Of a stretch of 64,000 bases of DNA, positions 23,165 through 42,971 are shown one piece after another. Source of the stretch: Erpobdella octoculata (lineage: Eukaryota > Annelida > Clitellata > Hirudinida > Erpobdellidae); NCBI GenBank assembly GCA_963978895.1, contig OZ022245.1, forward strand, positions 2,374,875 to 2,438,874. The letters are read 5' to 3'. A program made the position numbers and the translations under genes. Below the pieces are notes generated by a model. That model saw only the letters and a list, made by a program, of their open reading frames with translations, was not told the origin of the DNA and did not search any database. Positions within the stretch are counted from its first letter, which is position 1. Every line of letters begins with the position of its first letter.

Positions 23165-23854
23165 GAAATGATGTACATCTGAGTTATTTTGTTTATTATC
23201 GCTTCTATTTTTGGAGCGAACAGTAAATATAATATATTTTAATTTAGTACGTTATAAATCTATACATATATATAAATTTTGTTTATTTGTCTGTTTTCTA
23301 TACAAATCCCGTTCCCGCTCAATCTCTCGCTCTCCCGCTCCCACTCGCTTTCCCAATCCTGCTGGTTTTACCGCTTCCGCTTGTTCTTATGTTTGCTTTC
23401 CCGTTCCTACTTTTTTTTATTCCTCTCCCTCTTAACTTATCTTTGCTGATAAAACGTAAAATAGAATTGTTAAAAGTTGCCTTCCCCAGCCCCCCAATCA
23501 CTGCCGCTGTTCGGAAATGGTTCGGAAAGTTATCCGTCTGCAAAACCCCTTCATTTGACTTCCCCCTTTATTTTTTCCTGCATGCGCCAGTCGAGTACTA
23601 AGTCACTAACATAAAACAACTAAATTTGGGTTTCAACCATCATGAAATAGAGCAAATTACTTTATCAGGTGATCATTTAATATATTTTTACACTTTCTAA
23701 GTAGCAGCTGTAAGTCAAAATTAAATACGAGCTTGTTTTTGGGTTGCTGTTTTTTTTATCGATCGATTCTAAAGAGATCGATGAAAAATATTTGACAACG
23801 ACCAAAACACGAATGCCAAGCTGAAGCAGCCGACGATTTCTCGATGTTTATGAA
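23165..23854. other. Spacer upstream of the NCS gene, with a Helitron-like fragment
   Basis: About 23290-23460 holds cytosine-rich CCCGTTCCCGCTC and GCTTTCCCG words, the minus-strand sense of the Helitron minisatellite seen at 53.9 kb, but without recognisable ends. The rest is AT-rich and should include the promoter of the calcium-sensor gene starting at 23855. Confidence 0.6.
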
Positions 23855-25101
23855 ATGGGAAGCGGCAATGGAAAGCTGAATAAGAATGATCTTAAAGAAT
23901 TGAAGGCATTAACACACTGTGTGGTTACAATTCATTTATATTTACTTTAAACTAGTTTATTGTTAAAGAAATTGATTCAACCAGCAATTGACTAGCTCTA
24001 ATTAATTATTGATGTTTTTGAGTGTGTAGTAGTATAGTGGCGGCCTGGGTCCTTCTATCTATCTATACTAACTATATTTTACTATATTAGTATCCCTAAT
24101 TTAGTAACTAGGGGGCACGTATTCATGTATTTTATATTACTTCACACTATATTAGATACATGTGGTAGGATAGTAGGGTAATCTTCAGAAGATTACCGGA
24201 TAGTAGTAAGGGTTTGTACAGAAATTTCAATAATAAGTTTGTCAGTTTTTTTTTTTTTTTTTTATTGAGATTTAGCATACGCCTTATCAAGACAAGTCTT
24301 GCTCAAGGCGAGAGAAGGAGGGTACTTACAAAGGCAGCCATTTATAGGTGCCTACCCATTTAGCAAATGCGAGTGAATTCCTTGCTTAAGGGAGTTACGC
24401 TGGTGACTCCGGCGAGGTTTGAACTGCCGACCTAACGATGGACAGGCGAACGCTCTACCGCTCTGCCACCAGTTAAAAATCACATTGGCTTGACTAAATA
24501 GTCTTTTAAATAATGTCAAATAGTTTAGTTTTTTATTTGTTATTTGACAGTCAAGAAACACGAAATTACACAATGGTGAGATTTGTTTGTGTAGTTTATT
24601 TTACGAAAAAGTTTTTAATGAGTTTTATTTACAGTTTTATGCCAATCTTTCTTCTGGTGCACATTAAAAATTTTAAATTTTACTAAATTATTGAACTCTC
24701 AGGTATAAAGATTTCATGCTTGAGTGTCCAGATGGCATCCTCAAGAAAGAGGTTTGTGAATTTTTTTTAGGTTGAAAAACTAATTTTTGAATTTATGAAA
24801 AATGCGTTGTACAGGTTTCTTTGGTTAATTGAATTATCAGCAGACTAAAAACCAGTTTTAATGTATTTTATATTGAAAGTTAGTGTTCAATCACCATCTT
24901 TGTTTTTTTATAATTTTAAAATTAATTTGTACTTATATTTAAAATATCTGGTTTGTTATTTCATTTTTAGGAATTTTACAGAATATACAACCACTTTTTT
25001 CCGCACGGGGATTCTACCAAATTTGCGAGCTACATATTTGATGTCTTCGATTTCAACAAAGTATTTTAAATTACAGTTAAACAATTGTGTCATCATCATC
25101 A

Positions 25102-25141
<40 letters not shown>

Positions 25142-26202
25142 GTTAACAGTAGTAGTAGTAGTTGTATTATATTATTATATTGAAACTTTAATATTCGATT
25201 GTCTGAATAATTAATTCTATAGGCAGGTTACGTCACGTTCAGAGAGTTCATAATAGCACTGTCGATCACGTCTAGGGGAACGCTGGATGAGAAACTCGAT
25301 TGTGAGATTTAATCTCGATTCTTCACTTATTACTATAAAATAATCACGCATGACCTAGATCGAAAACAAAAATTTTGTGTTTCCCTCGATCTACTTTTGG
25401 CGATCCATGAGAAAGTTGAAAAAAAGAAATTAATGTAAAAGTGTTGACATGGCTGACTACATTATGTTTATATGACTATAATATTTGTCCAGACTCTTTT
25501 AAAAATACCAGGTTCCTGGCCATTTTCAAGCCGATGGTTTAAAAAGTTTATCATTAAAGCCTGTTGTAAAAAAAATGTAACTTTGAAGCATGTGGTTCAA
25601 AAATTGTAACTTTGAAGATTTATAAAGTTAAACATTCATGATTAGCAAAAATACAGCAGGAAAAAGTGCTCAACAGATTTTATATATATATTTTTAAAAG
25701 TAAAAGAGCAAGGGGAGTTCCTAACCTCGTTATTTTCAACTGCAAAAATCGTTGAATTAGAATTTTTAACTTCTCTCCAGGGGCATTCCGATTGTACGAC
25801 CTGGACGGGGACGGATTCATCAGCAAGTCAGAAATGATCACCATCATCGACGCCATCTACCTCATGGTCGGTAAAACCGTCGATCTTCCAGCGGATGAGA
25901 ACACTCCGGAGAAGAGGGTGGAAAAAATCTTCAAGCAGATGGATCTTGTGAGATTTCATTTTAACGCCGCTCTTTTTTTTTCGAGCCGCCCTAAATTTAC
26001 TTTCTTCTGATTTGTTTTTTTTATTATTTAAGATAATTTAAAATTTAAATATAAAATAAGAGTTTTTTTTATACACTTTAAAAAAATAAAAATTAAGAAT
26101 CGGGACGGCAAGTTGAGCATAGAAGAATTCAGAGAGGGATCCAAGTGTGACCCGTGGATCGTCCAGGCCATGTCAGTTCATCTGCCCGAGTTCAAGTACT
26201 AA
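23855..26202 (+). CDS. Neuronal calcium sensor, NCS-1/frequenin-like, complete
   Basis: An EF-hand calcium sensor of the frequenin/NCS family, expected at membranes via N-myristoylation (MGSGNGKL). Exons: 23855-23918, 24551-24575 (25 nt), 24703-24751, 24971-25060, 25223-25301, 25781-25947, 26098-26202. They sum to 579 nt, 192 residues, the usual family length, with every phase compatible. EF1 is degenerate as in the family ([12 protein letters not shown]). EF2 is [14 protein letters not shown]3 [14 protein letters not shown]4 [12 protein letters not shown]2 has Ala at loop position 5 and the EF4 loop begins with Asp of the preceding MD. Family hallmarks include [30 protein letters not shown] and [12 protein letters not shown]. 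The C-terminus ([10 protein letters not shown]) differs from the usual NCS-1 ending, so it may be a divergent paralog. A poly(A) signal AATAAA lies at 26306. Confidence 0.93.
24246..24476 (-). mobile_element. tRNA-derived SINE with poly(A) tail
   Basis: Minus strand: GGTGGCAGAGCGGTAGAGCG is a pol III A box, and GGCAGTTCAAACCTC carries the B box. A tRNA-unrelated body follows (CGTAACTCCCTTAAGCAAGG), then GATAAGGCGTATGCTAAATC and a run of about 20 A. The copy at 48940-49160 shares head and body. It sits inside the first intron of the NCS gene, 75 bp before the 25-nt exon. Confidence 0.85.
25088..25160. repeat. (ATT)n microsatellite in NCS intron 4
   Basis: An ATT trinucleotide tract followed by GTAGTAGTAG lies between the EF2-side exon ending at 25060 and the exon starting at 25223. 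Confidence 0.9.
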
Positions 26203-26319
26203 CAACGAGACAAAATATTTTTTGCTGATTTGATCTCGAATGGAGGCTTTTCAAAGATGGTTGTTTCGGCATTTGAATTTTTGCATACGTATATACGAAG
26301 CATTAAATAAAACAGTGAG

Positions 26320-28020
26320 TTGCTCCATCAAGGTTAATGGTTATTATGATAAATTATTTGAAGCAACTTCACATTCCTGACGTAACTTCAAAGCCAAAAA
26401 TGAATGTTTCCCACCGCTGCTTCAACTATTGTTTCAGTTAAAATCTAAAATAATTTCTTCTCGGTTAGTTGAAACAGCTTTATTAGATGAGAAGTATCAG
26501 GTGCTCTTAACTACTAATTTGCATTCGTTGTCAACCTAAATTTTCATTGTCGATTCGTTAACTTTTCCCGTCGGTCTCTGACTCCGATCTAAGCCAAACT
26601 GCATAAATCGAGAATTGTGAATTTTATTTTCTAAGTCTACTTATTCATTCATTTCGGTGTCTGCACTCATCCGAGCCAGTCGAATCACCGCCGATCCTAG
26701 TCATTGTCTTATTTCTTTATAGTTTTATGCTCGAATGATGATGATGATGAATGGATATTTCATATAAGGCTTCCTTGTTTGAAATGGAAGCTCTGATAAC
26801 TAGCTTATTATTACTTCTTTTGCAGCTACTCCCTCAATCGTGTCACATGCATTACTGTCTATACTTTGCGATATTTTGCTGTCTTTTCCTTTTTAGATTT
26901 TATTTTCTAATTTTATTTTAATTTATTTTGTTATTTTGAGGGATTCCATGTACGCAAAACATCATTTTCATTGCATTAATTGCCATCAGTGTTAATAATT
27001 ATATTAGGTATTTGTCTTGATATTTCAGAGAAAAGGTTCGTCGGTGTTTGTATTATGCATTAATTGATGTCTCAGCTGTAATTTGTTTGACATTCGTACG
27101 ATCTTTTTTGACATTTTTTAGGATGTTACAAATAAACATATACATCTATGACATAAATATTGTTATCACATTCCATCATGCAAGAAATCACTGACAGGGT
27201 AAATATGCACTTGAGCTATACCTAAGCTGAGACAAACAAGGAGGAAGGTGTTAGTTTGTACCTACGAATTAATTAGATTTGGATGGTACTGCGGGCCATG
27301 CATGCATGCATCACGATAAGTAGACGACAGAACATTTAAAATGTTTTATAACATTTTAATTGCATGAATTTCAACAATAACTCATATTGAAAAAAAAACA
27401 TTGCATGAATTTCAACAATAACTCTGAAGTTCAGAAAAAAAAACAAAAATATTCAATGCTACCAGTTAGATGCTGATTAATGCACATTTGGTAAATATTT
27501 GAACTAAACTGTTTGAAATCAAAGCTGAACCCTAATTGAAGCACCCAAAACAAATCAGAAAAATTTAAGTTAAAGAACATGACTAAATCAAACTAAAGCA
27601 AATTATCATTAAACCAGATGTTCGAGAAATTAATGCTACATTAAAGCTTGGCGGGCTAACAAGGTTCCAATTTCGATATTGGCTTTTAGTATCTTCACAG
27701 CTTGGGACCCTGGGAATAATTGTCTCTGTTTAACGTTAGCTTATTTAAGGATAAAAGTAATTGTGACAAAAAATGTCATATAACAAATTATAATCTTTTC
27801 AACAGATATATGACTTTATATAAACTCTATTTCTCAATCCAATATATATATACATATAACGCTAAGGTACCTGCATATAAATATAATACAGTCACAAGAT
27901 GGCAGCCTTCTATAGAAATGTCATATAACACATTATAATCGTTTCAACAAACGGATAGATGACTTTTATATAAACAACATTTCTCAATTACTTACAATTA
28001 CTCGTAACCTGCCGAGAAAC
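26320..28020. other. Convergent intergenic region between the NCS and catalase genes
   Basis: The 3' ends of two converging genes face each other here. I see no gene. Noted items: a ~45-bp repeated block (TTGCATGAATTTCAACAATAA at about 27360 and 27402), two copies of TGTCATATAACA..TTATAATC text (27774 and 27919), and a GCATGCATGCATGC palindrome at 27300. The missing last catalase exon, if it exists, should lie here on the minus strand. Confidence 0.55.
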
Positions 28021-28024
28021 TCAC

Positions 28025-36249
<8,225 letters not shown>

Positions 36250-36349
36250 AGGAACCTGCTGATGTTGATTGACTCTGCAACATGAAGAAGACAACTCAAC
36301 TTTTTTTATAAATTACAATTTACTCTAAAGAAAATAAAAGACATCATTG

Positions 36350-37055
36350 ATTTAAGAAATAACTGACAGTCGCCATCTGCTATTATGTTACGTGATTACC
36401 GGCAGCAAGAGTCGTTTTTGTACCGGGCACTCGGGTGTAGTTTGATGGATCTCACAAGGGGTTTTAATTCTTCGTAACGAAAGATTTTTTAGGGATTTCA
36501 TCTTGTTTTTGTTATGTAGTGTGTTTTATGGTTTTGAATAAATATTACATATTTTGAAAAGAGTTGCTTTTCTTTGGTAAAGATTTGATTCAAATGCCTG
36601 CACTTCTGCTTCTTGTTTGGCTGAATCGTTCTCAGGTTCAATGTCTTTAACTCTTTAGCAATATGTGGGAGTATTAAAAGAGTTAGTGAGTGAATCAAAA
36701 TGATCTAATTTGTCTGATAGACGACGGTGAATGATAACTGAGATGATGATGATGATGCTGCTGACAAATTGTGATGAACCGGTGTACCAAAAATATTCAA
36801 AATCTCTTTTAATATACATTGCAACCGTGGAGATCCAAAAGATAACTTTCCCCTAGTGTTGTTGACTTGTTTATGTGTACATATGTACTACATATTGAAT
36901 TATTAATTTAAATTCCTTGAACTGATGACGCTCTCTACAGCATTTTGATGAAAACCATGTAGGTGTACAGTTGGAAGTATACCATCACATAATTGACCAG
37001 TGTATCATAAACCATGCTGATAATAAAATGATTCAAAAAATATTTGCAGGTCGGT
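36350..37055. other. Spacer downstream of DDX39B
   Basis: No gene seen. It contains a short GATGATGATGATGATG tract near 36743 and otherwise unique-looking AT-rich DNA. Confidence 0.6.
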
Positions 37056-37069
37056 ATTAAGATCTTTTA

Positions 37070-37180
37070 ATAGTATAATTAGAAAAGAGCTTCGGGAGTC
37101 GAACTAGCATGGATTTGGAACAATAATCGAGTTTTGAGAACATTAAGGAAGTGACAATTGCCATGCGAAAGCCCAAAGTG
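37070..37180 (-). mobile_element. CR1/L2-like LINE reverse transcriptase relic
   Basis: The minus-strand reading FRMAIVTSLMFSKLDYC followed by MLVRLPKL matches the C-terminal reverse-transcriptase region of CR1/L2/Jockey-type LINEs (consensus of the type HAFVxSxLDYCNSLLxGLP). Only a short piece is readable, so this is a dead fragment. Confidence 0.6.
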
Positions 37181-37762
37181 AGCCGCTTAACTAACCGACA
37201 AAGTGAAATCGATTTAAGATTCACTCCCCTAGTTAGCAACTTTGTTCATTTGTTTATCAACTTTTTTTTAGAAATAAAACCCCCTCTCTCGAAAAAGAAA
37301 AGTCGATAAGGTTTCACTTTTGCCAGGTTTCCGTGGGCTAAAAATTTCTCTACGCCAGATAGGTAGGCTAAGCTATTGCCAGTCAGCTCTGCAGTCCTAC
37401 CCTGGCTCTGATCATGCGTCATGTTTTTCCAATCTCTCCGGTAACTACATCTTTAATGTGTAGTGTAGTACTTATATGGCATTTTGCTTCAAGTCATACG
37501 CGAAGTTTATCTGAACATCATTAAGACCTGATCTGGCTTTGGCTTAAATAAATAGCAATTCATTTAACTTTCTTTGAGTTCATCGTTTTCAATTATTTAT
37601 TAGATGTAGGTAATTTATGAATTGGTCTCTTACAAGTTGTGTGTCATTATAGAAGTGTTTTGTTTGTTTGAATGTTATTCTTGTTATGTGCTTAAGCTGT
37701 CAATGCCTATCAATGATGTTGCTGACATTCTTGCGTCGGATCACATTTAATTGTTATCATCA

Positions 37763-37766
<4 letters not shown>

Positions 37767-37850
<84 letters not shown>
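37767..37850. repeat. (TA)n microsatellite
   Basis: Pure TA tract with a shorter TA tract at 37876-37894. Confidence 0.95.
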
Positions 37851-37852
<2 letters not shown>

Positions 37853-39365
37853 CTTGCTATAACTGCAACATACCTATATATATATATATATATAACCATT
37901 ACAGATATGATATTAAATTTTACGCGTAATCTCTTCTTAACATTTCGTTGACACGGGCCCGGTTATTAATTAATTGTTGATCGCATGATTTACCTAAATA
38001 AGTTTTTTCAAGATAGTTTAGGGTTCTTTACGTCAGGTGTTACATAGCAGTATGATAGTTTTGATAGTTTAGAGTTCTTCACGCCAGGTGTTAGTGGTAT
38101 TGTTACATAGCAGTATGTAGGAAATACCGAAGTATGTAGGTAGGTACCTACATTCCTGTCGCGGATCATAAGTTGATCCTTTTCCTCTTTCCTCCTCTTT
38201 TACACGGGCATGAAAGTTCGACAGACGGTGATAACGATGATCAAGGACGTATCGGATACGGATAGTTTGCATCCGGGGAGGGGACAGGCTACTAAATTAT
38301 GGGTTTTTTTTCAGTAAAATTTGTCGAAGACCGCAGTGGATGGAGTATTCCAAAGATATCTTTAAGATATTCGTTGGTAATATTCCTGAAAATGCTAAAC
38401 AATGGCACCCGTTTTTCAGTTGTAGGTTATCTTCATAATTTTAATGCATATTTCAAATTTTTGGCGCCCCCGGTGATATATATGTTCTCCTCTGCCCACT
38501 TTGTCACGCTTTTGACAGTGATCACGATCACGATTATGATGGCATTGTTAATTATTATGATTATGATTGTGGAGACGACGATGGCGATGATGTAGATAAT
38601 GGGGCGGAGAGGATAATGATGATGTTTATTATAGTCAGGGACGGGTCCATGGGGGATGGGGAATGCATCTCCCCACCAGAGTATCAATTAAATATATTTT
38701 GGTAGAATATACCCGGTTTTTGGAAAAATGGCTGTTGAAAAAAATCCTAGAAACTCGATAAAACGTGAAATAGTTTCACTTAACACTACGAGCTAGCTGC
38801 TATAACTGCAACATACCTGCGACTGATGATGCAGATATAGGTAATGGATCTTGATAATAATACCACAATCTATATAACATATCTGGATGAATACGTGACC
38901 AGACGAAATTGTTTGTAAATAAAGAAAGAATTTAAACGGCAGGCATGCGAACGATCGAGCTTTCAAAAGCGACAATGTATAATGAAAGGAGAAGTGAAAG
39001 AATTTGTTGAATTCTGCGCATATTTTGTTTTTTGCCGTTCAAACTCATTAAAACCTTTAAAATGATAGATTCTAAACGATTTTTAACTTAAATTTTTAAA
39101 AATCCATTTTAATTATAATTCAAAAATACGACAAAAAAGAAGAAGAAAGCGGTCTAATTAATCGAAAATACGTCGAAATTAAAGCAAAGAAGCGTAGGAT
39201 GTATTAGTTGCGTATTTTCCTCTCATTTATTCTTTGTGTTTTTTCCTTGCGGATGATGAAATTATACACAACAATTATAATAACCAACCTCAGAAGAGAT
39301 CAGAGGAAATGCATACACACAAATCTTCCCAGTCTACTTATGAAATCATCATCAATCAGCGTAGC

Positions 39366-39366
<1 letters not shown>

Positions 39367-39439
<73 letters not shown>

Positions 39440-39480
39440 CCCCCACACACCACCACTATCATAATCATCATCATCATCAA
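39367..39480. repeat. (ATC)n microsatellite
   Basis: A tract of about 24 CAT/ATC triplets, followed by degenerate CCACCACTATC and ATCATCATC words. Confidence 0.95.
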
Positions 39481-40774
39481 CATCCCCATCGCTAACATTA
39501 TCTATCATTACCACCACCATCAGTTCATCTTCTTAATCATCAATACATTAATAAATTTCACCAAACTCTTAATTATAATTCAGTAATAAATAATATTTAG
39601 TAAGTTACAAGGTTGTTTAGTTGTTTCATTTCCTTCGGGAAATACAATTATTTTTTTAGACCAGCGCGGCGTTTTCATTCGAGTTTCAATTTTCTGTATT
39701 AAGTACTATTTGACTGAGAAAGACACAAAACTTGTTGCGAAGTGATCGAAAATTCAATTGCAAGATTTATCCGGACAGAAAGACAAACAAACAAACATAC
39801 AGAGACGAAAGCGAGTTAAGTAAAACGTTGTGAAATACGAAATTTCCCAAGCGCGAAGTGCATCTTACTTCAAGCCCATTATAGGTACCTACGATCAAGT
39901 TGAAATTCCTGCTTCTGTCATCAGCTGCGAGAAACTCAACCATCACTTAATATACTGTATAATTATCGAATAAACACTTAGCGTGCCAAAACCACAAAGG
40001 GCAGATAATGAAGATGCATAACGACTTATGGTTTTTGATGTCTTTATTCTATATCCAGATATAGGGCGTGATGTTGTCACCTAGAATTAAAAATATTATT
40101 CTCTAGAAATCTTTGTCAGTATGAAATTATGTTTAGCCGTTGTTTAACCCAGCGACAAAAATAAATTAGTCTACCCTTTCCCAGAAGCAAAATCATGAAA
40201 ATTTTTCAAATACCAAAACATTCAACAATTTTTCCAACTAAATGTTTAACTTTTTCTAAAAAAAAAAAAAGAATAGCTGATGACCGGGCGACTAGTCGTA
40301 GGTACTTTTCCCAAAAGAAATCCTTATTTTTTCAGAAAAAGGGGTCGTTTCCTTTCCCTGCTGTCCAAATGACGCCCCTGCCCATCATCGGTCATCATTG
40401 TTTTTTTTAATATGAAAAGTTTACTAAGTTTACCCCCTACCCCCGTTCATCTGTTTTTTCGTAAGTTCAAGGAATAATTAAGTCGTGAGTTAATACCGCA
40501 CTGGGTTACACAATTCCTTGTGGCGCTATACCTGCTACTAAATGGTGGTTCTCAAAAGTGAATAAATATTACACAATCCAAGATCACATGCTTATTATTA
40601 ACTATTATTGTTAACTGAAATCTCCCGTGGTTTATTCTTCGAACCAGTATTTTTGCTCGAGTGAACCTATAATAGTATAATTGGTGTTAATTAGTGTAAA
40701 AGTCACTGAAAGTGTAACTTTCCTCTCTCAACTTCTTGATACGATTGTAATGCATACATGCATACAGGATTTGC

Positions 40775-40960
40775 ATTTCTGCTGTCTAGACATCGTTTAG
40801 CTGCATACAATATTTGTACTTCTGTTATTCATACATTCAGCTGCATATAATTGTATTTCTGCTATTCATACGTTAAGCTGCATATAATTGTATTTCTGCT
40901 ATTGATACGTTCGGCTGCATATAATATTTTTATTCCTGTTGTCTATAGACGTTTAGCCGA
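40775..40960. repeat. Degenerate tandem repeat of about 45 bp
   Basis: Four copies of a unit containing GCTGCATATAATTGTATTTCTGCTATTCATACGTT, with increasing divergence at the ends. Confidence 0.75.
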
Positions 40961-41125
40961 TACCAAAATAACACCTCAGTATCTGAGGTAACACTGAGAG
41001 CTCTGACTTTCTCTGAAAAACACAGCCCTTCATTCTCTGGGAAATTTAATTTTAAAATAGTTTCTGTACTATTTAGTTGGCCTATATATCGACGCATCCG
41101 GTATTATTCGAATTTCCACCAGGTT

Positions 41126-41333
41126 AGCAGGGACGGACCCAGGTGGTGTACCACCCACCAAATTATCCGTAAAAAAATGTTTTGAAAATGACCAGTTTTG
41201 GAAATTTTTCGAAAAGTACCCACAATTATACTCCCCCCCCCCGTTCACATCAGGTTTTCGGGGAGAAAAATGTGAAAGTTTTAAATATTTTTGGAAATGG
41301 CATACCTGCATCCCCCATCTGGATCCGCCACTG
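41126..41333. mobile_element. hAT-like MITE, about 208 bp
   Basis: The left end is CAGGGACGGACCCAGG and the right end reads inward as CAGTGGCGGATCCAGATGG, imperfect inverted repeats starting CAG as in hAT MITEs. Flanking octamers CAGGTTAG and CAGGCGAG agree at 6 of 8 positions, an eroded target duplication. The interior has a run of nine C near 41232 and no coding capacity. Confidence 0.65.
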
Positions 41334-41898
41334 CAGGCGAGTATACATCACCCAAGATATACTTACACTTAAATGTGTAGATTTGAAAATTTTACTTTTT
41401 TTTGCCTGGAGTACTGTTATGTGGCGGCGTCGAATCAGTTCAAAAACATTTGTACTTTGTACTATATTACCAGTAATATGGCTAAATATAACACTGCCTA
41501 GTGCCTACGTCGTTTAACCGTTTCAAGCAGTTTCAGCCCTCAATCCCCTCACTGAAAAAAAATGATTTTTTTTCTGGTGCAGTGTGCTCGTCTAATGGAT
41601 CTAAGTGCAGAAAGTGTGGTAGAAAATGTTGGGCCCTTATGCTGCAACCCTAATCTTCAGTGTGATTTTACACCAGTGATTTCCCTCTCTAAAAAAGTTA
41701 TCAAATATTCATAGAAAAAAATGAAAAATTAAACTTTGAAAAATTTATTGCTTTTGACTTCCCTCTTACACGTTGACGTAATAATAATAACAGTAACCGT
41801 ACAACGATAATTACATCTGAAAATGTAAGCATCTTCTGGAATGTTAAAAACAGCAGCGCCACTGATCTTCCTGTTTACATTTTCCAGCGGTTTTTGAA

Positions 41899-42491
41899 AT
41901 GGCGCTTAGTAAGTTTCAGGTTGAATTTTAATGTTTTATTCGAACTTTATAATATACTTTTTAATTTTAGATATAGAGTTCCACTTTCTATTCATCATAA
42001 GTGGAAAAAGTTCAATCCGGGTGACGAGGTGGTCACCAAACCTCCCGATAGAAGAGACCATCCAGATCCTTGACCTCAAGGAAGAAATTGTGTGTTCTAA
42101 GGGGGACTTAAATAGAAGTCGCGGAGGAGAGAAAGTGTACCGCGATGGTTAGCTAGTGTTATAGTGAATTCAGAAAATCCATTATATGTACTCTTAATGT
42201 CTTAATGATGTGGCATTTTTTTACTTAGCGAAGGTTACAATCCGGCGAGTAGGAGATCATATGGACGCGACTCCAGCGAAGAAAACCCATGGTGTGCGCA
42301 AATCCTACAAGTCAGGAAAAGTCTTCCTTCTCACCTCGGCTAATGAATTTCCCTTCCCCCAGGAAGCTAGGATCGAGAACGAGAGGGAGCTTGCAAGTAC
42401 CCAGATCATCACGTGTCCAATGTGCGGGCTGTATTGTGAGAACCCAGATTCCTTGAAAAACCACCAGGGAACCCACAACAACGAAAATTGA
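41899..42491 (+). CDS. Small predicted C2H2 zinc-finger protein, function unknown
   Basis: A three-exon model: 41899-41908 (ATGGCGCTTA before GTAAGT), 41971-42147 after TTTTAG, and 42229-42491 after TTACTTAG. The phases agree and give 149 residues ending NNEN. The only recognisable feature is a single C-terminal C2H2 finger: CPMCGLYCENPDSLKNHQGTH (residues about 124-144). The rest is charged and resembles no family I know. The donor of exon 2 is GTTAGC, weaker than usual. The first exon codes only three residues, so it may really be part of a longer gene whose 5' exons I cannot see. No poly(A) signal is obvious. Function should not be inferred beyond possible nucleic-acid or protein binding. 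Confidence 0.5.
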
Positions 42492-42960
42492 GAGCAAGTT
42501 TTGAAAACATTTGTGTTCAATGATACTGATAATAGTGATATTATTAAACTCTGCTCATAAACTTGTTTTTCCTCTTGTGTGGAATAGAGTTCTTCTGATT
42601 GACGACGCAAGAGTTCTTAATTAAAATTTTCGACTTTTTGCACACGTGTATATATATATAATTAATTAATTATATATGCGTGTGTGTATCACGTGGCTGC
42701 ACTCCAGATACCACAAAAGAAGAGGAAGGACCAACAAATCGGTTCCATCAATCCGCATTTTATGCCACCGCATGTTCGTTTCCACTATCATCATCATCAT
42801 CATTATAAACTTTTTAATTTCACGCTTCTATTATTAACCGTTTTTTATCACCACTCTGACACACACACACACAAGAGAGAGAGAGAGAGAGAAGTGTGAT
42901 ACATACATACATACATACAAACAAGCAAACAGAACAATCATCAATCAGCTGATCATGGCA
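42492..42960. other. Spacer between converging genes, with hairpin and simple repeats
   Basis: At 42638-42685 CACACGTGTATATATA and its complement form an imperfect palindrome centred on AATTAATTAATT. A CATCATCATC tract, an ACACACAC/GAGAGAGAG tract (42861-42893) and a CATACATACATA tract follow. No gene seen. Confidence 0.7.
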
Positions 42961-42971
42961 GCAGAGATCAA

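Larger units (their letters stand above)
37900..41120. other. Gene-poor repeat-rich spacer
   Basis: No convincing gene. Contents: a short direct repeat (GATAGTTTAGRGTTCTT..CGYCAGGTGTTA, 38013 and 38058), a GATGATGATG region near 38580, a CAGGGACGGGTCCATGGGGG stretch at 38636 resembling one end of the hAT-like MITE at 41126, an (ATC)n array at 39367-39438, and a fourfold degenerate repeat of CATAYAATTGTATTTCTGCTATTCATACGTT type at 40775-40960. Long frames here are repeat translations. Confidence 0.6.

Noticed and set aside
24400..24476. Possible tRNA gene on the minus strand
   Set aside because: Same reason: a tRNA-like head continuing into a SINE body shared with 48.9-49.2 kb.
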